DNA from: Coxiellaceae bacterium
Lineage (GTDB): Bacteria; Pseudomonadota; Gammaproteobacteria; Comchoanobacterales; Comchoanobacteraceae
Reading direction: 5' to 3'
Assembly: GCA_902601155.1 (NCBI GenBank)
Contig: CACKMC010000001.1
Span: 1-64,000 of the forward strand
DNA length: 64,000 nt
A program made the translations under genes and the position numbers. This document shows, piece after piece, positions 28,719 through 36,836 of this stretch. The number at the start of each line of letters is the position of its first letter. Position 1 is the first letter of the stretch. The notes below the pieces were generated by a model. The model was given only the letters and a program-made list of their open reading frames with translations. It was not told the origin of the DNA and searched no databases.

Positions 28719-29067
28719 ACAAAGCCATCAGAAACACGATAATTTTCGCACCGGTGACACCATTGCCGTCAAGATCAAAGTGCGTGAAGGCAATCGTGAG
28801 CGACTCCAAACTTTTCAAGGGGTTGTGATCCTGAAGAAACGCATGAAAAACATTGAGAATATCAACGCGTCTTTTACGGTTCGAAAGATTTCTTATGGTG
28901 TGGGTGTTGAACGTGTATTTCCTTACCATAGTCCCAACATTGTGGATATTCAAGTCGTTCAAAAAGGTGATGTTAACCAGGCACGTATTTACTATCTTCG
29001 TGAGTTACGTGGTAAGAAAGCACGCATCAAGCAACGTATTGATCACAAGCAAAAAACATCAGCTTGA
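28711..29067 (+). CDS. rplS: 50S ribosomal protein L19
   Basis: A 118-residue protein at the interface of the 30S and 50S subunits. [20 protein letters not shown], then LQTFQGVVI, and the later [10 protein letters not shown] and [13 protein letters not shown] are diagnostic. It overlaps trmD by eight bases and is the last gene of the operon. Its stop overlaps the end of the next, convergent gene by nine bases. Confidence 0.96.
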   Translation: MSKQSHQKHDNFRTGDTIAVKIKVREGNRERLQTFQGVVILKKRMKNIENINASFTVRKISYGVGVERVFPYHSPNIVDIQVVQKGDVNQARIYYLRELRGKKARIKQRIDHKQKTSA

Positions 29068-29796
29068 CATCTTTGTGGGGCTAAGACCGTCGTCATAATG
29101 CGCTAAACAATCATTCACTATGTTTTCTGCTTGCTTATGACTCAGTACATCTCTGTTATTTTCTGTGGCTTCCTTGAACCCTTCAAAAAGAGCTTTCACA
29201 AAGAAATCACATGGTGCGTGCTGAATGATGTGCGCTTTTTCGTGTAGCACCTTGGCCAATACTGTCGCAGATAATACAGTACGCTTGACGAGGTTGGGAC
29301 TCCCTTTGAAGTCTTCAGACAAAGTTTGACCACAGACCTTGTACCAAGCTGCCATCACCGCCTGGAGTGACTCACCCAGACAAGCTTGTGCAAAAGGCTG
29401 CTTGATGTGCGCAAGCGCATGTGCCTTATCGATAGCACTCGTCACATTGGCCTCTTCATAATCTGTCTGAAACCCATGAATATCGCTCAATGGCGTGTCA
29501 GGGTTTTCAAACAAGGAGATATAGCGAATACGCAATGCTGCCACAAATTTCTCCTGGCGTATCACATGATCCATGTCTGCAGGATGCATGGCAACCAAAC
29601 CATGCTCGGGCGACGTCAAGGCATTCTGAACACTGACACGATGCGCTCGAAATCCTAACTGGGGTTCAAGTTGATGGGTAATTCTTGGTAATTGCTTATA
29701 CTGCTGCCATAAGACAGAAAGACAACTGGCGAGCGTAATGATAATGAATGACAAAAAGCTCACAGCAATACCCACAGGCAAATGATGAATCAGCAT
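29059..29796 (-). CDS. Membrane-anchored protein with HEXXH motif, unknown function
   Basis: Not recognised as a family. The 245-residue protein has one N-terminal hydrophobic helix (about residues 8–30) and a soluble helical remainder. Residues 185–189 read HEKAH, preceded by VLAKVL and followed by IIQH: an HEXXH zinc-protease-like motif with Glu residues at 205, 209 and 212 as possible third ligands. The Lys inside the motif is unusual for true zincins, so chance is possible. AAAGGAG precedes the ATG by seven bases, and the start overlaps the upstream gene by seven. It is the third gene of a three-gene group of single-anchor proteins. Confidence 0.7.
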   Translation of the reverse strand: MLIHHLPVGIAVSFLSFIIITLASCLSVLWQQYKQLPRITHQLEPQLGFRAHRVSVQNALTSPEHGLVAMHPADMDHVIRQEKFVAALRIRYISLFENPDTPLSDIHGFQTDYEEANVTSAIDKAHALAHIKQPFAQACLGESLQAVMAAWYKVCGQTLSEDFKGSPNLVKRTVLSATVLAKVLHEKAHIIQHAPCDFFVKALFEGFKEATENNRDVLSHKQAENIVNDCLAHYDDGLSPTKMSS

Positions 29797-30266
29797 GATA
29801 GTACTCCTTTTTTTGAGCCTTCCTGTCTAGCTTTTTTCATACGCTTTAGATGCGCCTCAAAGCCTTTAATCGGACGAGAAGGACGACGCATATGAGCAGA
29901 CCTCACGGGTGATCCAGACAGCGATTTTTTTTGCGCCACTGGTTTTTTTTCCTGAGCACACACTTCTTTATTTATCGCGATACAATCACCACCATCGATA
30001 ATCATGTTGGTCAGTGCTTGCAAAGCCCTAGCATGAGGACAATCTGGTACCAAGGGTTGGGATGTTGTCGCAGAGGAAGTGTGCCATATATTTTCCCGAC
30101 ATAGCATCGACTCCTTACTCTCTGCCACCCCTTCCTGCGTTTCGGCTACCGCCAATGAATTCGCTTCTTCACGACGTGGTGACAAGGCCCATAGAATCAA
30201 CGCCGCCACCAATAATGTGACGCATACCAATCCCAGAACTATACCACCTACGATACTCCAAACCAT
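29790..30266 (-). CDS. Single-anchor membrane protein, unknown function
   Basis: Not recognised. Of its 158 residues, the N-terminal helix (about 3–28, Val/Leu/Ile-rich) ends in SPRREE, so the positive-inside rule would put the rest in the cytoplasm. The rest is polar and low complexity, with a basic C-terminal third rich in Lys and Arg. AAGGAG precedes the ATG by six bases. It lies between the 489- and 245-residue proteins and overlaps the latter, so all three are probably made together. Confidence 0.7.
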   Translation of the reverse strand: MVWSIVGGIVLGLVCVTLLVAALILWALSPRREEANSLAVAETQEGVAESKESMLCRENIWHTSSATTSQPLVPDCPHARALQALTNMIIDGGDCIAINKEVCAQEKKPVAQKKSLSGSPVRSAHMRRPSRPIKGFEAHLKRMKKARQEGSKKGVLSC

Positions 30267-30329
30267 ACCACTCTCCTTGTGCTCATGATCAGCATCCTTG
30301 CCAATCGTTTTTTCCAGTGACGAGTCTTA

Positions 30330-31799
30330 CTAGGCTACCACACTGCCTTCTGCCACCTTAACCTTAGCATCACTAGATGGCTGATCAGGATTTAGTGCTT
30401 TAATCGCTTCTTGTAGCGCACTTGCACTCTCAGATGACAGTAGTTTCTCCGATTGCAATGCTCCAGATAAAGGCTGATAAGATGCACTTACCCGTTGATA
30501 TAACTTTGGGTTATCTGGATTACTACGAAATCGTTTGACATGATTTTCAAAGGGGCTCAATAAAAACTCTTTGCCTATTAAACGCAAGTAATCTCCAATT
30601 TTTTCTAAGAGACTTGTCACTTCTCCAAAAAGATCATTTTTGTCAGCATTAGACTTCTTCCATGTTGTGAACGCCTCACTGAAGTCACGCATATGCAGCG
30701 TGAATTTCGCCCGATCAGAACTTTGTTGGACCTTCTTACAACATGCTTTAACATAGGCTTTGTAAGACTCCGATTCTGTAGTCTCTATACTATTTGATGT
30801 CGTTGTAGCTGTCAAAGCACCATCAGGAAGTGAATAATTTTTGAGACCATCCAAATCTAAACGCTTATCGTTGTAATCATAAAAAAGATTTCTAAACGGC
30901 GCACAGTAGTTAGTCTCTAAATCTGACAGACGTGCTGTATCTCCACGCTTTTCACGCATCACGTACAAAAGCATTTTTGGCTTAAAATAAGGCGAATCAT
31001 TGACAATAGCATGCACCTTACGCTCATCTATCTCTATCTGACTTAATGACAATGCAACCAAAGGGTGGCGCATAAACGTTTGCCAATCATCAAACCCCTC
31101 AAAAAAAGACGCATAGGTAGTCAAGGGCGCTTGATAATCTTTAAGGTTGCCTAAATCTTCAATCACAACATTTGACTCTGTAGATGCTGGTAAAATCTCC
31201 TTGAATTTTTCACAGGCTTCGACCTTCATGCCACTTAACATAGAGGAATTATCTAAGTCTGCTAAACCTAAATAATCAAGAAATAGTGCTTCACTGATTA
31301 GAGGTCGACCTATCAACATTTCTGCGATCGCATCCTCACTCACATTGTACTGACGTAAATAGGCCATCCATGAAGGATGATTGATAAAATCTTCCCATTT
31401 GTTTAGTGAACACAGTTTAAGATCCATGCCTTTTACAACCTGTTCAAATTTATTTTGCATAGATTGTTGCTCATCACCAGAAATTTTTGTGGTTTGTAAG
31501 ACTGCGCTTAAAGCTTCTGTGTCACGATAATTCACCGTGCTGAGGTCTACCCCCTTTTGTGTCAGTTCGTTTGCCAACAAGTTAACACGTTGTGCAGAAG
31601 TTTTCCGTCTACGTTCTTCAGCCGCATTTCGCACTTTACTTTTACTCTTCGCCTTTGCATCCACTGGCTTTGAACCACCAAAGAACACCGCGAGTGCAAT
31701 GATGGCCAACAAACAGACAATCCCTATCACGCTGCCAAGCACCAAAGATGAAGTCAGAGAGAAATGAACATTGGAAAAAAGAGACTGAGAAATGATCAT
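30330..31799 (-). CDS. Single-anchor helical protein, unknown function
   Basis: Not recognised. A 489-residue protein with a hydrophobic helix at about residues 17–40 (SVIGIVCLLAIIALAVFFGG), a basic stretch (KAKSKSKVRNAAEERRRKT) and then about 420 mostly helical, mixed-charge residues with several DLKDY-like and Leu-rich segments but no enzyme motif. AAGGAA precedes the ATG by six bases. It is the first gene behind a near-consensus promoter and leads the three-gene anchored group. Accessory and host-interaction roles are possible but unproven. Confidence 0.75.
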   Translation of the reverse strand: MIISQSLFSNVHFSLTSSLVLGSVIGIVCLLAIIALAVFFGGSKPVDAKAKSKSKVRNAAEERRRKTSAQRVNLLANELTQKGVDLSTVNYRDTEALSAVLQTTKISGDEQQSMQNKFEQVVKGMDLKLCSLNKWEDFINHPSWMAYLRQYNVSEDAIAEMLIGRPLISEALFLDYLGLADLDNSSMLSGMKVEACEKFKEILPASTESNVVIEDLGNLKDYQAPLTTYASFFEGFDDWQTFMRHPLVALSLSQIEIDERKVHAIVNDSPYFKPKMLLYVMREKRGDTARLSDLETNYCAPFRNLFYDYNDKRLDLDGLKNYSLPDGALTATTTSNSIETTESESYKAYVKACCKKVQQSSDRAKFTLHMRDFSEAFTTWKKSNADKNDLFGEVTSLLEKIGDYLRLIGKEFLLSPFENHVKRFRSNPDNPKLYQRVSASYQPLSGALQSEKLLSSESASALQEAIKALNPDQPSSDAKVKVAEGSVVA

Positions 31800-32210
31800 G
31801 TTAAATTCCTTATAATCAACCTAAGCTTTTGTTCGCATCCTTGCAAACCACTTAAGTAAGTATAGTAAATAAATGGAGCGATGTCAATACCATTTGGCAA
31901 ATCGCGTAAAATGATGTCTTTTGAGTTAATGGAACATCTATATACACACCTCATGAAACCACACCGCTTTCTGATTGACATATAAAAAAAACATGTGCTG
32001 CAAAAAGCATCACAACGGGGGCCGTAAACTCAAATAAAAAAGTTTGCACTTTCATAATATTTTCTTAATTATAAATATTTAAAGCGATTTTATGTTACAA
32101 AAAAACAGATAGCTTGTCAAATGTATGTCGCATGAAGTAGCTAACAGAATGATTATCCTTTTAAATAAGGCATCCTATCAAACTGAAGCGACCTATACGA
32201 TAGGCGATAC
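31800..32210. other. AT-rich intergenic region
   Basis: These 411 bases lie between the 489-residue protein gene and the end of the hydrolase-like gene. They hold the strong minus-strand promoter described separately. The remainder is AT-rich without a credible gene; a 61-codon minus-strand frame overlaps the promoter and has no ribosome-binding site. Confidence 0.6.
31859..31887 (-). promoter_or_regulatory. Sigma-70 promoter of the three-gene anchored-protein group
   Basis: On the minus strand: TTGACA (31887–31882), exactly 17 bases, TATACT (31864–31859). The -35 is perfect and the -10 has one mismatch. Predicted initiation near 31852 gives a leader of about 50 bases. This is the strongest promoter match I saw in the window. 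Confidence 0.75.
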
Positions 32211-33686
32211 CTATACACGCAACGTCAAAAATGAAACAGGTTGCTCACGCATGCTCACTTCATGAGGACAACCAACCGGTGGAATATAACTGAAACTTAT
32301 CTCACGCTTTATCGTTCGCCATAACCCATCCGCTTTCTTCACCGCTATCTTACGCATACGTAGCCTATGATCTATCACAAAGCATGCAAGCATAATCAAC
32401 AAACACACTGAAGTGATCACTAAGGATGTTATTCTCATCACGGATACCGCATGGGTTTTGGCCCAAGCTAGATATGGCTTAACAATATGTTGGGAAAAAG
32501 TATGGCATGCACGACAAATCGCATCATGATAACGGTAAGCAAGGCCCCCTATCACACCACAACCCAACACGAATAAACAAGGCATACTGATCGCTGGATG
32601 ACGATAGCCATGCACACCTAATGCCAATAAACAACTCAATGGGAATAAAACAATACGCAAGAACCAAAGTACAAAGCCTGTCAGAAAATAACGAGATTTC
32701 GTATTCATGGCATGCTTTCGCGATTTATTTTGCTTGGTTATCTGACAACCCTGAATCCCTGCATAATTGATGATATGCCTTAAATGACTGTGACGGATAG
32801 AAGAAAGTAAATCAGATTTAAGTGATAAATCATAATATGAAATACGCTTAGACGGATTTGGCATGAGACCCAGTGCATGCACAGGACAGCCCTTATTGGC
32901 ATAGACAGACACATCGATTTGATTCGATTGACAGCTGTTCTCAAAAGACCTCACATCCGTCATGCGATGGAAGCCAGGCGCATTAAATAAAGTCACCGCG
33001 TTAATATGTTTTGCAAACTCAGAGTTAACCAGTAATTGTGTGAGACCACCTCCCATACTTGCACCAATCACATCGATCTTTTTGGCCACAAGTGCATTAA
33101 AAAAAGTACTCAAATGATCTCGATGAAATAAAGGTTGCCCCACATTAACAAACGGCATGATATCTGCCCATACCGTTGACCACCAACCTTTAAACATCGG
33201 CGCCATGGTGCTTGGCATCACTAGCATAGCACGACCATCAGATTTAGGATGCAAAGCATATGCATACACACGATCCAGCGAATCAACAGCCCACGATGAA
33301 CTGTGATACTTTGTTTGAATAGACTTATCGTCTTTAGCAGACAACAATGGAATGCGCTCAATGCGATAAACCTTGCCATCCCATGAAATCTCATCACCAT
33401 CTTCTAACTGTATTTGCGACAAATAACTCAAGGCAATCTTTAAAAAGTGCGGTTTTTTCTCATCATCTAATCCCTGTACTACCTCTTTCACCACAGCAAA
33501 AAAAGCACGCTGAACCTCACGTCGCAGTGTATCATCACCCAATACAATCGGTAACATGGGCCTCTTCATCATCTGAAGCAAATTAAAACATGACGCTTCT
33601 TTATCGATTTTAACGGGAAATAAAGCTTGAAAAAATTTTTTTGACACATTAAAAATATCGTTTTTATTTTTTATATCATTGAGCAT
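32211..33686 (-). CDS. Alpha/beta-hydrolase-like protein with C-terminal membrane segments
   Basis: A protein of about 491 residues. The first 300 resemble an alpha/beta hydrolase: DVIGASMGGGLTQLL (about residues 205–219) contains the GxSxG nucleophile elbow with Ser211, preceded by strand-like VIGA and followed by VTLFNAPGFH. The catalytic Asp and His are not obvious. Residues from about 335 hold two to four hydrophobic helices (FVLWFLRIVLFPLSCLLALG; MPCLFVLGCGVIGGLAY; ITSLVITSVCLLIMLACFV) and a basic tail. A lipase or thioesterase tethered to a membrane is the simplest reading. The start is uncertain: ATG 33686 or an upstream TTG 33746, neither with a good ribosome-binding site. Confidence 0.65.
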   Translation of the reverse strand: MLNDIKNKNDIFNVSKKFFQALFPVKIDKEASCFNLLQMMKRPMLPIVLGDDTLRREVQRAFFAVVKEVVQGLDDEKKPHFLKIALSYLSQIQLEDGDEISWDGKVYRIERIPLLSAKDDKSIQTKYHSSSWAVDSLDRVYAYALHPKSDGRAMLVMPSTMAPMFKGWWSTVWADIMPFVNVGQPLFHRDHLSTFFNALVAKKIDVIGASMGGGLTQLLVNSEFAKHINAVTLFNAPGFHRMTDVRSFENSCQSNQIDVSVYANKGCPVHALGLMPNPSKRISYYDLSLKSDLLSSIRHSHLRHIINYAGIQGCQITKQNKSRKHAMNTKSRYFLTGFVLWFLRIVLFPLSCLLALGVHGYRHPAISMPCLFVLGCGVIGGLAYRYHDAICRACHTFSQHIVKPYLAWAKTHAVSVMRITSLVITSVCLLIMLACFVIDHRLRMRKIAVKKADGLWRTIKREISFSYIPPVGCPHEVSMREQPVSFLTLRV

Positions 33687-33800
33687 ATTTTGCACTTTTA
33701 ATGATAAATCCAAAATTATTATAAAATAATTATCACTAAAAATCAATCTGTTCTTTGAAACAAGCCAGTGCTAAAAAAAATAGTGACAATAACATCGCAT

Positions 33801-33827
33801 AAAAAGCAAGCCACTACGAAGTGGCTT
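33801..33827 (-). terminator. Intrinsic terminator of the aceE–aceF–lpdA operon
   Basis: On the minus strand AAGCCACT-TCGT-AGTGGCTT is followed by GCTTTTT. It is an eight-pair stem with a four-base loop and a T run, 13 bases after the lpdA stop. The clearest terminator in the window. Confidence 0.88.
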
Positions 33828-33839
33828 ACGTCTTACTAT

Positions 33840-35225
33840 CTATGATTTTTTCTGTGGAGGTAAGTCAGTACAATGACCAAGTAAAGCCTCTGCCGCCAAG
33901 CCAACACTTTCACACAAAGTCGGATGGGGATGAACAGTCAAAGCAACATCTTCGACATCACACCCCATTTCAATGGCTAAACATAATTCACCAATGAGCT
34001 CACCGGCATTACGCCCCACAATCCCCGCACCAATCACACGACCAGTCTCCGCATCACTCAAAATCTTTGTGAATCCCTCCGAACGTCCTAAACATAAAGC
34101 ACGCCCACTGGCCATCCAGGGAAATACCCCTTTTTTCACGGAAACCCCTGCGGCTTTCGCCTCTACTTCGGTCATACCCGTCCAAGCCACTTCAGGGTCG
34201 GTATACGCAACCGATGGGATACATTGTGCATCATATTGCACCGGGTGACCTGCCAACACTTCTGCCGCGACGTGACCTTGATGTGCCGCCTTATGGGCCA
34301 ACATCGGTTGACCACAAATATCGCCAATGGCACAAATATGAGGCACTGAGGTACGAAGCGAAGCATCCACAGGGATAAATCCTCGGTCCAATGTGATACC
34401 CGCCGCTTGTGCACCAACACGATCACCATTGGGCACACGGCCAATGGAAACCAGTAGTTGGCCACATTCATGTGTGCTGCCATCTTTACAGGTGATCACC
34501 AAGCCTTTTTTGGTGGCATCGACTGCCGTGACCTGGGTTTCAAGATGCACCTTGACCCCACGCTCCACCAATAATTTCTGCATGGGCATGACCAAATCAA
34601 GGTCCGCGCCAGGCATGAGCTGAGGCTGCATTTCAAGGATCGTCACAGGACAACCTAAGGCACGATAAATGCTGGCCATTTCACAGCCGATGATGCCTCC
34701 CCCTAAAATCACAAGGGGCGAACTGACGTCTTTCAACAATAAAGCCCCAGTGGAGTCCATCACACGAGGATCCTCAGGAATAAACGGTAAACGCATGGGC
34801 TCAGAACCCGCCGCAATCACCGCCGAATCAAATTGAATGGTCTCATCCCCAACCACCAAGGTATGGGCATCTTGAAAACGGCCCTCACCTTGCACAACCT
34901 CAACTTTACGCATGCTAGCCATGCCACTCAGCCCTTGTGTCAACTTAGCCACAATCGCATCTTTGTGTGCACGAACCTTATCCATATCCCAACTTAACTC
35001 ACCAGACACCAAACCATGGGCCGCACTCTGTTGCATCTCATAATACAACTCTGCCATATGCAACAAGGCTTTCGAAGGGATACACCCTACGTTCAAACAA
35101 ACCCCGCCTAGGGTGTCACGTGCCTCAACCAACATAACTTTTTTACCTAAATCGGCTGCACGAAACGCCGCAGCGTAGCCACCAGGGCCACTGCCTAATA
35201 CCAACACATCACACCGTTTACTCAT
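33840..35225 (-). CDS. lpdA: Dihydrolipoyl dehydrogenase (E3)
   Basis: Flavoprotein that reoxidises dihydrolipoamide in the pyruvate dehydrogenase complex. FAD-binding GSGPGGYAAAFRAADLG, the redox disulfide GGVCLNVGCIPSKAL, the NAD site ILGGGIIGCEMA, the second FAD motif AIGDICGQPMLAHKA and the active-site HPHPTLCES (His–Glu pair) are intact. The 461-residue length is normal. The start is 35225, sharing one base with the aceF stop and preceded by GAGGAG; the longer in-frame start would overlap aceF. Last gene of the operon. Confidence 0.96.
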   Translation of the reverse strand: MSKRCDVLVLGSGPGGYAAAFRAADLGKKVMLVEARDTLGGVCLNVGCIPSKALLHMAELYYEMQQSAAHGLVSGELSWDMDKVRAHKDAIVAKLTQGLSGMASMRKVEVVQGEGRFQDAHTLVVGDETIQFDSAVIAAGSEPMRLPFIPEDPRVMDSTGALLLKDVSSPLVILGGGIIGCEMASIYRALGCPVTILEMQPQLMPGADLDLVMPMQKLLVERGVKVHLETQVTAVDATKKGLVITCKDGSTHECGQLLVSIGRVPNGDRVGAQAAGITLDRGFIPVDASLRTSVPHICAIGDICGQPMLAHKAAHQGHVAAEVLAGHPVQYDAQCIPSVAYTDPEVAWTGMTEVEAKAAGVSVKKGVFPWMASGRALCLGRSEGFTKILSDAETGRVIGAGIVGRNAGELIGELCLAIEMGCDVEDVALTVHPHPTLCESVGLAAEALLGHCTDLPPQKKS

Positions 35226-36826
35226 TAACTTGTCTCCTCTTTTTGACACCATGCCTTGATCGTGTCCTCGGTCAACGCTTCTAGACGTTGTACTAAATCC
35301 ATCACAAAACGCGCCCCTTCTGCGCCATCAATCACTCGATGATCATACGATAAAGCCAAAGGCAACATCAAACGAGGCGTCCACTCATCATCCAACCATA
35401 CCGGCGTCATCGCTGAACGGGATAGTCCTAAAATCGCCACTTCAGGCGCATTGACGATCGGTGTGAATGCCGTCCCCCCAATGCCCCCTAGACTTGACAC
35501 AGTAAAAGTCCCACCTTTCATGGCCTCAGGTGGCAGCCCCTTAGTCCGTGCCTGCTCAGCACGCGCCGTCACAGCATCGTTTAAAGCCAATAAAGACAAT
35601 TGATCCACATCACGAATCACCGGAACCACCAGACCTTGTGGCGTATCAACCGCAACACCAATGTGATAGAAAGATTTAAGAATCAAATCATTGGTGTCGG
35701 TATCTAAGCTCGCATTCATGGCAGGAAAAGCTTTCAAACTCTCCACCAAGGTTTTCAAGACAATCATCAAAGGGCTGATACGAATGCCTTCTGCCTTTAA
35801 GGATTGACGCACGTTCTCTATCACAGTGATATCTGCACTGGCATGCTGGGTCACATGAGGAATACCCTGCCAAGCTGCCAAAAGATGCTTACCCGAATAT
35901 TGTTTTAATTTAGACAATGGCTTCACCGTAATCGGACCATCACGCTCACACATGGCAGCCGTACAAGCAGGTGTGGTCGGCGCTTGCACAGACGGCGCCG
36001 TGGATGCCTGCGCAGCAGGTGCCGCTTGCCCCTGAACAATGGCTAACTGTGCACGAATATAGGCCAAAACATCATCAGGCTGTACCCGGCCCTTCTCACC
36101 AGAACCCGCGACACGCGTCAAATCCACACCAAATGTATGGGCAAATCGTCGGGACGCAGGCCCCGCGTAGACCCATTGACCTTCCGCTGTCGCCTTGATG
36201 GCTTGTCTTGACGGCGTAACGGATCCACTTGCTTTTGCTGCCCGGGGGGCTGAAGATGATGACGTCGGTTTATCCTGTTTTTTGTCAGGCTGTTTTTTCG
36301 CCTTCACCATGAGATCCGCCACATGTTGATCCGGGGTTACTTTGGCCTGCACATCAATCAACCATGCGGTCATCACACCCGCACAGGGCGCAGGCACTTC
36401 CATCGTGGCCTTCTCCCCTTCTAATGTAAGCAAGGCTTGCTCTGCCTCGAATGATTCGCCTTCTGCCACCAAACGCTCAATGACTGTCGCTTCTGTGGCC
36501 CCAAAGTCAGGCAAGGTCCATGCCATGGCCGACATTGTCGAAGCTTCTGACTGAGCGGTCACAGTGTCACTGCGCGCTTCGTGATCTGACGATGCTTTGC
36601 CTTCAAAAGTACCATAGGTGTCACCTGGTTTAAGCTTATCCCCTACCGACACAGTCAGCGAAGTGACCGTGCCTTCTACCCCAGCAGGCACCTCCATCGT
36701 GGCTTTTTCGCCTTCCAAAGTCATCACAGGTGTTTCTGTATCAAGCACACTGCCTTCTTTCACTAAAATTTCAATCACTTCGGCTTGTTCTGCACCGATT
36801 TCTGGTAATATGAGTGCTGTTGTCAT
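35225..36826 (-). CDS. aceF: Dihydrolipoamide acetyltransferase (E2)
   Basis: Core of the pyruvate dehydrogenase complex. Of its 533 residues, two lipoyl domains lie at about 1–75 and 100–175, each with GEKATMEVPA; the lipoylated lysines are about 41 and 139. Low-complexity Lys/Ser/Ala linkers follow, then the E1/E3-binding domain near 225–262 (PASRRFAHTFGVDLTRV). The catalytic domain ends with SYDHRVIDGAEGARF (His and Asp of the active site). Two adjacent ATGs (36829, 36826) follow AAGGAG; 36826 has the better spacing. E. coli has three lipoyl domains, many relatives two or one. Confidence 0.96.
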   Translation of the reverse strand: MTTALILPEIGAEQAEVIEILVKEGSVLDTETPVMTLEGEKATMEVPAGVEGTVTSLTVSVGDKLKPGDTYGTFEGKASSDHEARSDTVTAQSEASTMSAMAWTLPDFGATEATVIERLVAEGESFEAEQALLTLEGEKATMEVPAPCAGVMTAWLIDVQAKVTPDQHVADLMVKAKKQPDKKQDKPTSSSSAPRAAKASGSVTPSRQAIKATAEGQWVYAGPASRRFAHTFGVDLTRVAGSGEKGRVQPDDVLAYIRAQLAIVQGQAAPAAQASTAPSVQAPTTPACTAAMCERDGPITVKPLSKLKQYSGKHLLAAWQGIPHVTQHASADITVIENVRQSLKAEGIRISPLMIVLKTLVESLKAFPAMNASLDTDTNDLILKSFYHIGVAVDTPQGLVVPVIRDVDQLSLLALNDAVTARAEQARTKGLPPEAMKGGTFTVSSLGGIGGTAFTPIVNAPEVAILGLSRSAMTPVWLDDEWTPRLMLPLALSYDHRVIDGAEGARFVMDLVQRLEALTEDTIKAWCQKEETS

Positions 36827-36836
36827 CATACTCTCC

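Noticed and set aside
31796-31981. A 61-codon minus-strand reading frame in the intergenic region
   Set aside because: It overlaps the strong promoter of the anchored-protein group, has no ribosome-binding site and looks like translated non-coding DNA.
32165-32210. Repeated ACCTATAC/ATAGG sequence near the end of the hydrolase-like gene, considered as a terminator
   Set aside because: The possible stem has only five pairs and no T run follows on either strand.
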